From Gemmatirosa kalamazoonensis (GTDB lineage: Bacteria > Gemmatimonadota > Gemmatimonadetes > Gemmatimonadales > Gemmatimonadaceae), in the NCBI RefSeq assembly GCF_000522985.1, contig NZ_CP007128.1, forward strand, positions 2,526,220-2,590,219: 64,000 bases of DNA, given 5' to 3'. Shown here one piece after another: positions 44,502-52,867 of this stretch (within the stretch, counting starts at the first letter, position 1; each line of letters begins with the position of its first letter). The position numbers and the translations under genes were made by a program. The notes below the pieces were generated by a model that ran no database searches, was not told the origin of the DNA, and was given only the letters and a program-made list of their open reading frames with translations.

Positions 44502-44630
44502 GACTCCACGTACGTGTTTATGGAGGACTGAAGAAAGACGGAAGGAGGACTGAAGAAGGACTCTTGAAAGGTTCCTTCTTCAGTCCTTCTTCAGTCCTTC
44601 TTCAGTCCTTCAAAACACGTACGTGGAGTC
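44502..44630. repeat. inverted repeat with perfect 18-bp outer arms and GGACTGAAGAA inner units
   Basis: The outer arms 44502-44519 and 44613-44630 are exact reverse complements (GACTCCACGTACGTGTTT and its complement). Between them, the left inner region has GGACTGAAGAA-type units and the right has three CTTCTTCAGTC units, also complementary. It spans nearly the whole gap between the convergent NmrA-like and GH20 genes. The arms begin just after one stop and end just before the other. A bidirectional terminator is plausible. Confidence 0.85.
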
Positions 44631-44643
44631 CTGAAGGGTGCGC

Positions 44644-46295
44644 TCACGGACCTCGCCGGTAGTTGACGTCGAGCGCGTCCAGCCGCGCGAAGTGCCGCGT
44701 TAGGCGCTGCTGGAAGTCCGCGAAGTCCTTGCGCTCCCGCGGCGTCCACAGCACCTCGGCCAGCGCGACGAGCCGTGGGAACGCCATGTACTCGGCCTGC
44801 TTCGGCGTGGGGATGTACTCCGTCCAGAGCTGCGCCTGGCCGCCGAGGATGTGCTTCGCCTGCACGCTGTCGAGCACCGGCGGCACCGGCTCGAACGCAT
44901 ACACCGTGTCGATCGGCAGGTAGCCGCCGATCGAGAGCGGCTCGAGCGCGCGGTTCGGGCCGTTCGGCGTCTGGTAGTAGTCGAAGTACGTGTACGTGGT
45001 GGGCGCCATGACGACGTCGTGCCCCGCCTGCGCCGCGGCGATGCCGCCGTTCATGCCGCGCCACGACATCACCGTCGCGCCGGGCGCGAGGCCGCCCTCC
45101 AGGATCTCGTCCCACCCGATGAGCCGGCGGCCCTTCGCGGTGAGGAAGCCGTCCATCTGCTTGATGAACCAGCTCTGGAGCTCGTGCTCGTCCTTGAGGC
45201 CGAGCTGTTTGATCCGCGCCTGGATGCCGGGGTCCGTCTTCCAGACGTCCTTCGCCGCCTCGTCGCCGCCGACGTGGATGAACGTGCTCGGGAAGATGCC
45301 GAGCACCTCGGTCAGCACGTCCTGCATGAACGCGATCGTGCGGTCGTCCGCGTTGAAGATCCACGGCGTGACGCCCCAGTTCGTCCACACGGCCATCGGC
45401 TGCCCCGTGATGCCGAGCTCCGGGTACGCGGCGATGGCGGCGCGCGCGCGTGGCCGGGCATCTCGATCTCCGGCACCACGTTGATGTGGCGGGCCGCGGC
45501 GTACGCGACCACCTCGCGCGCGTCGTCCTGCGTGTAGAAGCCGCCGTGCGGCACGAGGCTGTAGGTGAGCTGCGTCGTGTCGCGCACCATGTGCCCGATC
45601 GGCGTCGCCGCGCGCCACGCGCCGATCTCGGTGAGCCGCGGGTACTTCTTGATCTCCAGCCGCCACCCCTGGTCGTCGGTGAGGTGCCAGTGGAACGTGT
45701 TCATCTTGTGGAGCGCGAGCAGGTCGATGTACTTCTTGACGAACTCCTTCGGCATGAAGTGCCGCCCCGCGTCCAGGTGCGCGCCGCGCCACTGGAAGCG
45801 GGGTGCGTCCTCGATCTCCACGGCGGGCATCGTCCACGCGACGTTCGGCACCGGCGCGTCGCGGAGCACCGCCGCCGGCAGGAGCTGGCGCATCGTCTGC
45901 ACGGCGTAGAACAGACCCGCGTCGTTCGCCGCGCGCGCCACCACGCGCCCGGGGCGCACGCTCAGCCGGTAGCCCTCCGTCCCCAGCGTCTTCGCGAGCG
46001 CGCGGTCGCGATGCAGCTCGATGACGTTCGCGCCGGGCGCCGCGCCGCCGGTGCGCACGGCGAGCGTGAGTCCCGTGCCCGGCTCGAGATAGCGCGCGAG
46101 CTGCCGCCCCGTCGCCGCGCTCGCCGCGTCGGTCCAGATCACGGTGCGCGGGCCTAACGTGAACGCGCCGGGGCGCGTGTCGAGCTTGCGCGGGCGCGGG
46201 ATCACGCCGAGCGTCGCCTCGTCGGCGGCGGGCGTCTGGGCAGCCGCGGTCGACGACAGCGTGATCGCGAGCGTCAGGACGAGGCGGTGTCGCAT
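44644..46295 (-). pseudogene. frameshifted GH20 beta-N-acetylhexosaminidase
   Basis: Two overlapping frames together give one complete exported GH20 enzyme of about 550 residues. The N-terminal part (signal peptide ...STAAAQ, then domain 2 and the barrel start FQWRGAHLDAGRHF, FHWHLTDDQGWRLEI) reads from 46295 and runs to EIEMPGHARA. The C-terminal part continues as AAIAAYPELG and holds the catalytic pair HVGGDEA. The switch falls in an alternating GC run (45440-45450). The run is 2 bases longer, or 1 shorter, than needed for GHARAAIAAY. It would cleave terminal GlcNAc/GalNAc. Either a real slippage lesion, phase variation or a sequencing error is possible. It is third in a minus-strand operon with EEP and Gfo/Idh genes. 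Confidence 0.83.
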
Positions 46296-46305
46296 GGGTC
46301 GGGGC

Positions 46306-47130
46306 TCAGGGATGTTCGCCGACGAGCCGGAGGTCGACGACGACGGGCCGGTGGTCGGACGCGCGCACCGCCGGCACGGTCGCCGAGCGCACGCGGAAGT
46401 GCGGCGAGAGGAGAACGTAGTCGATCCGCTTCGTCGGCGAATCGGCCGGGTAGGTGAGCCCCGTGCCCGCCGAGTCGGGCCACGCGTCGCGCAGGCGGCC
46501 CAGCAGCGGCCGCAGCTCCGGCGCGTCGGGCGGCGCGTTCAGGTCGCCGAACAGCAGCGTCGGCGCGCGCGATTCGTCGAGCACCGCGAGCAGCTCCGCC
46601 ACCTGCGCGGCGCGCACGCGTGGGTCCGCGCGGTAGTCGAGGTGCGTCACGAGCACGCGCACCGGCGTGCCGCGCACGTCGAGCGTCGCGTCCAGCAGAC
46701 CCGGCATGCGCGTCGGCGCCGCGTTCGCGTCCTGCGTCGACAGCCGGGTCAGCGAGTCGTTGCGCCAGCGCACGATCGCGTACCGGGTCAGCAGCGCCAC
46801 GCCGAACTCGCGCGGCACCGAGTCCGCGCCCGGCAGGGTATAGATCGGCGCGAACCGCACGCGCATCCCCAGCCGCTCGCCGAGCGTGGTGGCCTGGTCG
46901 ACGAACGCGCTGCGTGCCGCCCAGTGCACGTCCACCTCCTGCAGCGCGGCCACGTCGACGTCCAGGGCCCGGAGCGCGGCGGCGGTGCGCTCGAGGTCCC
47001 CGCCGCCGTACTCGATGTTGTACGTCGCCACGCGCAACGCCGCGGGCCCGGCCGGCGCGCCGCCGGGGTGCGGCGCACAGGCCGCGACCGCCAGCGCGAC
47101 GCCTAACGACAGCCACCGGCGGTCAGTCAC
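46306..47130 (-). CDS. endonuclease/exonuclease/phosphatase-family lipoprotein
   Basis: This 274-residue protein has a lipobox (AVAAC, Cys18). EEP-fold catalytic motifs follow in order: TYNIEYG (Asn), LQEVD (Glu), THLDY (His), FGDLNAPPD (Asp, Asn), RIDYVLLS and SDHRPV (Asp-His). It is a metal-dependent phosphodiesterase or phosphatase acting outside the cytoplasm. The substrate could be nucleic acid, phospholipid or sugar phosphate. The start is GTG 47130, overlapping the end of the upstream Gfo/Idh gene by 8 bases, so expression is probably coupled. The downstream GH20 gene starts 10 bases after its stop. Confidence 0.82.
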   Translation of the reverse strand: MTDRRWLSLGVALAVAACAPHPGGAPAGPAALRVATYNIEYGGGDLERTAAALRALDVDVAALQEVDVHWAARSAFVDQATTLGERLGMRVRFAPIYTLPGADSVPREFGVALLTRYAIVRWRNDSLTRLSTQDANAAPTRMPGLLDATLDVRGTPVRVLVTHLDYRADPRVRAAQVAELLAVLDESRAPTLLFGDLNAPPDAPELRPLLGRLRDAWPDSAGTGLTYPADSPTKRIDYVLLSPHFRVRSATVPAVRASDHRPVVVDLRLVGEHP

Positions 47131-48343
47131 TCAGCGACGCACGCTCGCGTGCCGGATCGAACGCGACGCGCCGCTTCTCGACGTACGACTGCTTCGCGAG
47201 CAGCGTCGTGAGGCACGAGCGGTAGCCGCTCACCACGTCGGAGTTCGGCGTGCCGCGCGAGCGCACGCAGGCGAGGAAGTTCGCGACGTGCTGCTCCGTC
47301 TGATCGCCGGGCCACGGCACCGTCACCGGCGGCGCGTCCTTCTGCGTCGGCGTGTACACGAAGCGGCCGCGGTCGATGTACAGCGTTCCCTCCGTGCCGA
47401 GCAGCTCCACGCCGGCGCCCGTCGCGCCGGGAGCGAGCGACGCCGCGAACGAGGCGCTCCAGCCGCCGGGATAGTCGAGCAGCACGTTCACCGTGTCCGG
47501 CGCGTCGCGGCCGTCGGCGTACTGGTAGATGCCGCCCATCGCGCCCGCCGCCGCGGGGAGATCCTCGCCCACGTACCAGTGCGCGACGTCGATCCAGTGC
47601 GTGAACAGGTCGGTGATCGTGCCGCCGCCGAAGTCGAAGTACGATCGCCAGTTCACGACCATCTTCGGGTCGAACGGCCGCGCCCTCGCGGGGCCGAGCC
47701 ACTGCTTCCAGTCGAGCCCAGCGGGCTGCGTGGTCCACGGCGGCCGCACGACGCGCGCGGCGTTCCCGTGCCACCACGTGCGCACGTACACGATCTTGCC
47801 GAGCCGCTTCGTGTCGATGTACTCCTGCTTCGCCTGCAGGTAGTGCGGCCCGCTGCGCTGCTGCAGCCCGACCTGCACCACGCGCCCCGTCTCCTTCTGC
47901 GCGCGCACGATGCGGCGGCCTTCCTCGGCCGAGTGCGCGAGCGGCTTCTCGACGTACACGTCCTTGCCGGCGCGCATCGCGTCGACGGCGATCGGCGCGT
48001 GCCAGTGGTCGGGCGTCGCGATCAGCACCGCGTCCACGTCCTTCGCGTCCAGCAGCTGCCGGTAGTCGCCGTACGGCCGCGCGCCGGGCGCCTTCGCGAT
48101 CGCCTGGTCGCGGTTCGCATCGTACACGTCGCACACGGCGACGACGTCGAGCTCCGGATCCTTCTGGAAGAAGCTCATGACGTACCGCCCGCGGCCGCCC
48201 GCGCCGATGAGGCCGAGCCGCAGCCGCGCGTTCGCGCGCGGCACGCGGGCCCACGACATCGCGGGGAGTGGTGCGGCGGCGGCGAGCGCGCCGGCCGAGC
48301 CGACGACGAACGCGCGGCGCGTGAGCGGATTGTCATGCGGCAT
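47123..48343 (-). CDS. Tat-exported Gfo/Idh/MocA oxidoreductase
   Basis: This 406-residue protein has the Tat leader LTRRAFVVGSAGALAAAAP. A Rossmann start LRLGLIGAGGRGRYV follows, and then TPDHWHAPIAVDAMRAGKDVYVEKPLAHSAEEG, where the EKP segment is the family's catalytic Lys motif. QVGLQQRSGPHYL and WRSYFDFGGGTITDLFTHWIDVAHW are typical of the exported Gfo/Idh group common in environmental glycan degraders. It heads an operon with an EEP lipoprotein and a hexosaminidase, which hints at a glycan-related substrate. It differs from the two other Gfo/Idh genes in the window. Confidence 0.87.
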   Translation of the reverse strand: MPHDNPLTRRAFVVGSAGALAAAAPLPAMSWARVPRANARLRLGLIGAGGRGRYVMSFFQKDPELDVVAVCDVYDANRDQAIAKAPGARPYGDYRQLLDAKDVDAVLIATPDHWHAPIAVDAMRAGKDVYVEKPLAHSAEEGRRIVRAQKETGRVVQVGLQQRSGPHYLQAKQEYIDTKRLGKIVYVRTWWHGNAARVVRPPWTTQPAGLDWKQWLGPARARPFDPKMVVNWRSYFDFGGGTITDLFTHWIDVAHWYVGEDLPAAAGAMGGIYQYADGRDAPDTVNVLLDYPGGWSASFAASLAPGATGAGVELLGTEGTLYIDRGRFVYTPTQKDAPPVTVPWPGDQTEQHVANFLACVRSRGTPNSDVVSGYRSCLTTLLAKQSYVEKRRVAFDPARERASLSD

Positions 48344-48412
48344 GCAGGCCTCCGTTCGGGGTCGCGGGTAATCGACGGCGTGGCGTCGGCCGAGGCAAGG
48401 GCGCCATTCGTT

Positions 48413-48490
48413 CTCACGCGGAGCCGCGGAGAACGCGGCGACCTACCAATATTGTGGGTGTTCTCCGCGTTCTCCGCGCCTCCGCGTGAG
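48413..48490. repeat. 27-bp inverted repeat between divergent genes
   Basis: Arms 48413-48439 and 48464-48490 are near reverse complements (CTCACGCGGAG...GGAGAACGCGG) around a 24-base loop that contains CCAATATTG. It lies between the divergent Gfo/Idh and PQQ-dehydrogenase starts (48343 and 48505), so it is in promoter or leader DNA. The 3' arm ends 14 bases before the PQQ start. Confidence 0.78.
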
Positions 48491-48504
48491 CCAGCCGAGC
48501 CCAC

Positions 48505-50559
48505 ATGTCCCGCCGCATCGCCTTCCTTCTCGCGCTACCGGCCACCGTGGCCGCCCAGCCCACCGTCGACTGGCCCGTCTACGGCGGCTCCGACGACCAC
48601 ACGCACTACACGACGTTAGGCCAGATCTCGCCCGCGAACGTGAAGCGGCTGCGCGTGGCGTGGACGTACGACACGCACGACGCGTTCGCCGGATCCGAGA
48701 TGCAGGCGAACCCCATCGTCGTCGACGGCGTGCTGTACGCGACGTCGCCGAAGCTGCGCGTCTTCGCGCTCGACGCGGCGACGGGCAAGGAGCTGTGGTC
48801 GTTCGACCCGACGCACGGCGCCGGCCCCGGATCGCGGCTGCGCCACCGCGGCGTCGTCGTGACCGGCGACCGCGTGCTCGTGAACTTCCGCAACCGGCTC
48901 TACGCGCTCGACCGGCGCACGGGCAAGCCGATCCCCACGTTCGGCGACAGCGGCTGGGTCGACCTGCGCGCGGGGCTCGGCCGCCCGGTCGACGGGCTCT
49001 CGGTCGGCGCGAGCACGCCGGGCGTCGTGTTCGAGGACCTGCTCATCATGGGGAGCACCGTGCCCGAGCAGCTCCCGAGCGCGCCCGGCGACATCCGCGC
49101 CTACGACGTGAAGACCGGCGCGCTGCGGTGGAGCTTCCACACGATCCCGCATCCCGGAGAGCCCGGGTACGACACGTGGCCCACCGACGCGTGGCAGACC
49201 GCCGGCGGCGCGAACGCGTGGGCGGGCGTCACGCTCGACGCGGGTCGCGGCATCGTGTTCGCCGCCACCGGCTCCGCGTCGTACGACTTCTGGGGCGGCG
49301 CGCGGCTCGGCGACGATCTGTTCGCGAACAGCGTCATCGCGCTCGACGCGCGCACGGGGCGCCGGGTGTGGCACCAGCAGATCCTGAAGCACGACCTGTG
49401 GGACCGCGACCTCCCCGCGGCGCCGGTGCTCGTCACCGTTAGGCGCGGCGGCCGACGCGTCGACGCCGTGGCGCAGATCACGAAGACGGGGCACGTCTGG
49501 GTGCTCGACCGCGACACCGGCGCGCCGCTGTTCCCGGTCGAGGAGCGCGCGATGCCGACGGCGACGCTCCCCGGCGACCGCGCCGCGCCGACGCAGCGCT
49601 TTCCCGTCTCGCCGCCGCCGTTCACGCGGCAGGCGCTCACGGAGCGCGACCTCACCACGCGCACGCCGGCCGCGCATGCCGCGGCGCTGCGGACGTTCCG
49701 CGCCTACGGCACCGCGCACCCGTTCGACCCGCCTAACGAGCGGGGCACCATCATCTACCCCGGCGTCGACGGCGGCGGCGAGTGGGGCGGCCCGGCGTTC
49801 GATCCCGAGACCGGGCTGCTCTACGTGAACGCGAACGAGATGGCGTGGGTGCTGAAGCTCGTGCCGCGCAGCGACCGGTCGCTCTACGCCGCGAACTGCG
49901 CCGGCTGCCACGGCGACCGCCGCCAGGGCTCCGCGATGGCGCCGTCCCTCGTCGACGTCGGCGCGCGGCGCACGCGCGAGCAGATCCTGCAGATCGTGCG
50001 CGAGGGCACCGGCCGCATGCCGGCGTTCGGCGCGGCGATGGACGGCCGCGCGATGAACGACATCGTGAGCTACCTGCTCACCGGCCACGATGCGTCGGCC
50101 GCCGCGGGCCCGGATCCGTTCGGCGTGCCGTGGCGCACGGCGTACTTCGACATCTTCCTCGACCCCGACGGCTATCCCGCCATCGCGCCGCCGTGGGGCA
50201 CGCTCACGGCGATCGATCTGAACGCGGGCACGATCCGCTGGCGGATCCCGTTCGGCACGTACCCCAAGCTCGCCGCGCACGGCCTGACGAGCACCGGCAC
50301 CGACAACTACGGCGGCGCGATCGTCACGGCGAACGGCCTGCTGCTCATCGGCGCGACGACGTACGACGACACGTTCCGCGCGTTCGACAAGCGCACCGGA
50401 AAGCTCCTCTGGTCGGCGACGCTGCCCGCGGCGGGGAACGCGACCCCGTCGACGTACGTGGTGAACGGCAGGCAGTACGTCGTCATCGCCTGCGGCGGCG
50501 GCAAGAACGGCGCGCCGAGCGGCGGCACGTACGTCGCGTTCGTGCTGCCGGACCGTTAG
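48505..50559 (+). CDS. PQQ-dependent dehydrogenase with an inserted cytochrome c domain
   Basis: This 684-residue exported protein (signal peptide ...LPATVAAQ) has eight-bladed PQQ propeller repeats. Examples are VFALDAATGKELWSFDP, RLYALDRRTGKPIP and VWVLDRDTGAPLFPVEERA. A class I cytochrome c module is inserted at residues ~455-535, with heme motif CAGCH (Cys465, Cys468, His469) and a MPAF Met ligand candidate. The propeller then resumes to the C-terminus. Layout matches glucose-dehydrogenase-type quinoproteins with an internal cytochrome, which pass electrons from sugar or alcohol oxidation to the respiratory chain. The substrate is not certain. The stop codon (CGT TAG) lies in a CGTTAGGC octamer. 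Confidence 0.87.
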   Translation: MSRRIAFLLALPATVAAQPTVDWPVYGGSDDHTHYTTLGQISPANVKRLRVAWTYDTHDAFAGSEMQANPIVVDGVLYATSPKLRVFALDAATGKELWSFDPTHGAGPGSRLRHRGVVVTGDRVLVNFRNRLYALDRRTGKPIPTFGDSGWVDLRAGLGRPVDGLSVGASTPGVVFEDLLIMGSTVPEQLPSAPGDIRAYDVKTGALRWSFHTIPHPGEPGYDTWPTDAWQTAGGANAWAGVTLDAGRGIVFAATGSASYDFWGGARLGDDLFANSVIALDARTGRRVWHQQILKHDLWDRDLPAAPVLVTVRRGGRRVDAVAQITKTGHVWVLDRDTGAPLFPVEERAMPTATLPGDRAAPTQRFPVSPPPFTRQALTERDLTTRTPAAHAAALRTFRAYGTAHPFDPPNERGTIIYPGVDGGGEWGGPAFDPETGLLYVNANEMAWVLKLVPRSDRSLYAANCAGCHGDRRQGSAMAPSLVDVGARRTREQILQIVREGTGRMPAFGAAMDGRAMNDIVSYLLTGHDASAAAGPDPFGVPWRTAYFDIFLDPDGYPAIAPPWGTLTAIDLNAGTIRWRIPFGTYPKLAAHGLTSTGTDNYGGAIVTANGLLLIGATTYDDTFRAFDKRTGKLLWSATLPAAGNATPSTYVVNGRQYVVIACGGGKNGAPSGGTYVAFVLPDR

Positions 50560-50668
50560 GCCCGCGGCGCCGCGCGCGGGCCGTTCGGACGAGGGGCACC
50601 GCGCCGCCAGCCCGAACGGCTCGTAAACGAATGTCGCCGGTGGAACGAGGGTTGCCCTACGACGGGGC

Positions 50669-51244
50669 ATGCATCTCCACCGCCCGACGTTCGCCCTCAC
50701 GCTCCTCGCCGCGGCCACGATCGCCGGCTCCGCGGCCTTCACGCGCCCGGATGCGCCCGACGATGGCGGGCTCGCGCTCAGTGCGAGCCTGGCCGAGCGC
50801 AAGCTCTACATCCACGACGGCGCGGGCACGCTCGCGTTCGACGTCGCCGTCGGGAAGGACGCCAAGCCGACGCCGACCGGCACGTTCACGATCCGCAAGA
50901 TCGTGTGGAATCCCGCGTGGGTGCCGCCCGACGAGAAGTGGGCGCGTGGCAGGGCCCCGCAGCCGCCCGGGGCGGCGAAGAACCCCATGAAGGTCGTGAA
51001 GATCTTCTTCCAGGAGCCGGACTACTACATCCACGGCACCGACGACGTGGAGAGCCTCGGCGCCGCCGCCTCGCACGGGTGCCTGCGCATGCACCCCGAC
51101 GACGCGTACCGCGTCGCGCGCTACCTCATGGAGCACGGCGGGCAGCCGCGCGACGAGAGCTGGTTCGCGCGCGTCTGGCACCTCCGCAGCGAGACGAAGA
51201 CGGTCTATCTCGACAACCCCGTCCCGCTGACGATCGGCGACTGA
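50669..51244 (+). CDS. L,D-transpeptidase (YkuD family)
   Basis: This 191-residue exported protein has a signal peptide (LTLLAAATIAGSAAF). A YkuD catalytic domain follows, with KLYIHDGAGTL...FDVAVGKDAKPTPTGTF as its N-terminal strand region. The catalytic site is YYIHGTDDVESLG..ASHGCLRM, with the Cys in SHGC and the two His. It makes 3-3 cross-links in peptidoglycan or anchors proteins. It is shorter than LysM-carrying family members but has the whole catalytic domain. It follows the PQQ gene by 109 bases on the same strand; a link in function is not evident. Confidence 0.87.
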   Translation: MHLHRPTFALTLLAAATIAGSAAFTRPDAPDDGGLALSASLAERKLYIHDGAGTLAFDVAVGKDAKPTPTGTFTIRKIVWNPAWVPPDEKWARGRAPQPPGAAKNPMKVVKIFFQEPDYYIHGTDDVESLGAAASHGCLRMHPDDAYRVARYLMEHGGQPRDESWFARVWHLRSETKTVYLDNPVPLTIGD

Positions 51245-51271
51245 GCGGGCAGGAGCGCTTGGCCCGGCGTG

Positions 51272-51277
51272 TAGCTT
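51272..51277 (+). promoter_or_regulatory. -10-like TAGCTT before the antiporter gene
   Basis: TAGCTT ends 9 bases before ATG 51287, the same spacing as TATCTT before 31552 and TATGGT before 7010. No Shine-Dalgarno lies between, which suggests a leaderless transcript. No convincing -35 seen. Confidence 0.35.
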
Positions 51278-51286
51278 TCGCCGGCC

Positions 51287-52864
51287 ATGCCGCACTTCCC
51301 GCCGATCGTCCTCGCCATCGCGTTCGCGGCCGTCGTCGTCGCGGTCACCGCGATCGCGCGCCGCCTCCCCGTGCCGGTGCCGATCCTGCAGGTCGGCGCC
51401 GGCTTCCTCGTCGGGCTGCTCGCGCCGGAGATGTCGGTTCCGCAGCTCGAGCCGGACCTCGTCTTCTTCGTCTTCCTGCCGCCGGTGCTGTGGGCGGCCG
51501 CGTTCTTCACGTCGCTGCGCGACTTCAACCGCGCGCGCCGGCCGATCGCCCTGCTCGCGATCGGCCTCGTGCTCGCGACGTCGGTGGCCGTCGCCGTCGC
51601 GGCCCGCTCGCTCTTCCCGGGGATGCCGTGGGCGGTCGCCGTCGCGTTAGGCGCGATCGTGTCGCCGCCCGACGCCGTGGCCGCCGCGGCCATCGTCTCG
51701 CGCCTGCCGGTGCCGCGCCGCGTCGTCGTCATCCTCGAGGGCGAGAGCCTCGTCAACGACGCGTCGGCGCTCATCCTCTATCGCTCGGCCGTCGCGGCGG
51801 CGGTGACGGGCGCGTTCAGCTGGGGCGAGTCCGTCGTGCGCTTCTTCGTCGACGCGGCGGTCGGCGTCGCGATCGGCGTGCTCGTCGCGTGGCTCGTGCT
51901 GCGCGCCATGAAGCTCACGCGCGACGTGCTCGCGGAGACGCTGCTCACGCTCGCCGCGCCGTACGTCGCGTGGCTCACCGCGGAGACGCTGCACGTCTCG
52001 GCCGTGCTCGCGTGCGTGGCGGGCGGCGTGTACCTGCGGCGGCACTTCTCCACCGCGGTGGCGCCGCTGTCGCGGCTGCAGAACCGCTTCATCTGGGACC
52101 TCGTCGTGTTCGTGCTGAACGCGACGATCTTTCTGTTCCTCGGCGTGGAGTTCCGCGCGGCGCTCCGCGCGGTGCCGGGCGGCTCGCTCGCGGCGCTCGT
52201 GCGCGCGGGCGTCGTGATCGGCGCCGTGGCGATCGTCGTGCGGCTGCTCTGGGTGCCGATCGCGACGTGGCTGCCGCGCATCCTGAGCGCGCACATCCGC
52301 CGCGACGAGCCGGCGCCGCTGCGGCGGTCGGTGTTCCTCGTGGCCTGGACGAGCATGCGCGGCATCGTGTCGCTCGCCACCGCGCTCGCGCTGCCGCGCC
52401 TGCTCGCGAGCGGCGCGCCGTTCCCGTTCCGTGAGGAGATCGTGGTGGTCACGATGTGCGTGATCGTGCTCACGCTCGTCGTGCAGGGGCTCACGCTCGC
52501 GCCGATCATCCGCGCGTTCCGCTTCACCCCCGAGCAGACCCACCACACCGAGGCCCGCCTCGCCCGCCTCGAGGCCGCGCGCCGCGGCGCCGAGGCGCTC
52601 GACGATCTCTCGCGCGAGTCGTGGGTCGACGCACGCGACGTCGAGTGGCTGCGCAACGAGCTGCGCGACCGTGTCCGTCTGCTCGAGCACCACGCCGGCG
52701 AACCCGAAGGGCGCCGCCGACTCCGCTCCGAGATGCTGCGCGCCGAGCGCCGCATGCTCGTGCGCCTGCGCAACGAGGGCGCCATCTCCGACGACGTGCT
52801 GCGCGACCTCGAGCAGGAGCTCGACCTCGAGGCGGTGCGGGTCGGGGCAGGCGAGGCGCGTTAG
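51287..52864 (+). CDS. Na+/H+ antiporter, CPA1/NhaP type
   Basis: This 525-residue inner-membrane protein has about 12 helices over residues 1-420. VILEGESLVNDASALILYRSAVA carries the conserved Asn-Asp ion-binding pair of CPA1 exchangers. ALGAIVSPPDAVAAAAI and WTSMRGIVSLATALALP are two more family signatures. The C-terminal ~100 residues are a charged, helical cytoplasmic tail rich in Arg/Glu, possibly regulatory. It exchanges Na+ (or K+) for H+ to control pH and salt. The stop lies in a CGTTAGGC octamer. It is convergent with a Kir-like channel, another cation-transport gene. Confidence 0.9.
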   Translation: MPHFPPIVLAIAFAAVVVAVTAIARRLPVPVPILQVGAGFLVGLLAPEMSVPQLEPDLVFFVFLPPVLWAAAFFTSLRDFNRARRPIALLAIGLVLATSVAVAVAARSLFPGMPWAVAVALGAIVSPPDAVAAAAIVSRLPVPRRVVVILEGESLVNDASALILYRSAVAAAVTGAFSWGESVVRFFVDAAVGVAIGVLVAWLVLRAMKLTRDVLAETLLTLAAPYVAWLTAETLHVSAVLACVAGGVYLRRHFSTAVAPLSRLQNRFIWDLVVFVLNATIFLFLGVEFRAALRAVPGGSLAALVRAGVVIGAVAIVVRLLWVPIATWLPRILSAHIRRDEPAPLRRSVFLVAWTSMRGIVSLATALALPRLLASGAPFPFREEIVVVTMCVIVLTLVVQGLTLAPIIRAFRFTPEQTHHTEARLARLEAARRGAEALDDLSRESWVDARDVEWLRNELRDRVRLLEHHAGEPEGRRRLRSEMLRAERRMLVRLRNEGAISDDVLRDLEQELDLEAVRVGAGEAR

Positions 52865-52867
52865 GCC

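Noticed and set aside
45440-45450. Programmed ribosomal frameshift in the GH20 gene
   Set aside because: There is no slippery X-XXY-YYZ heptamer or downstream pseudoknot that I can see; a simple GC-run slip or sequencing error explains it better.
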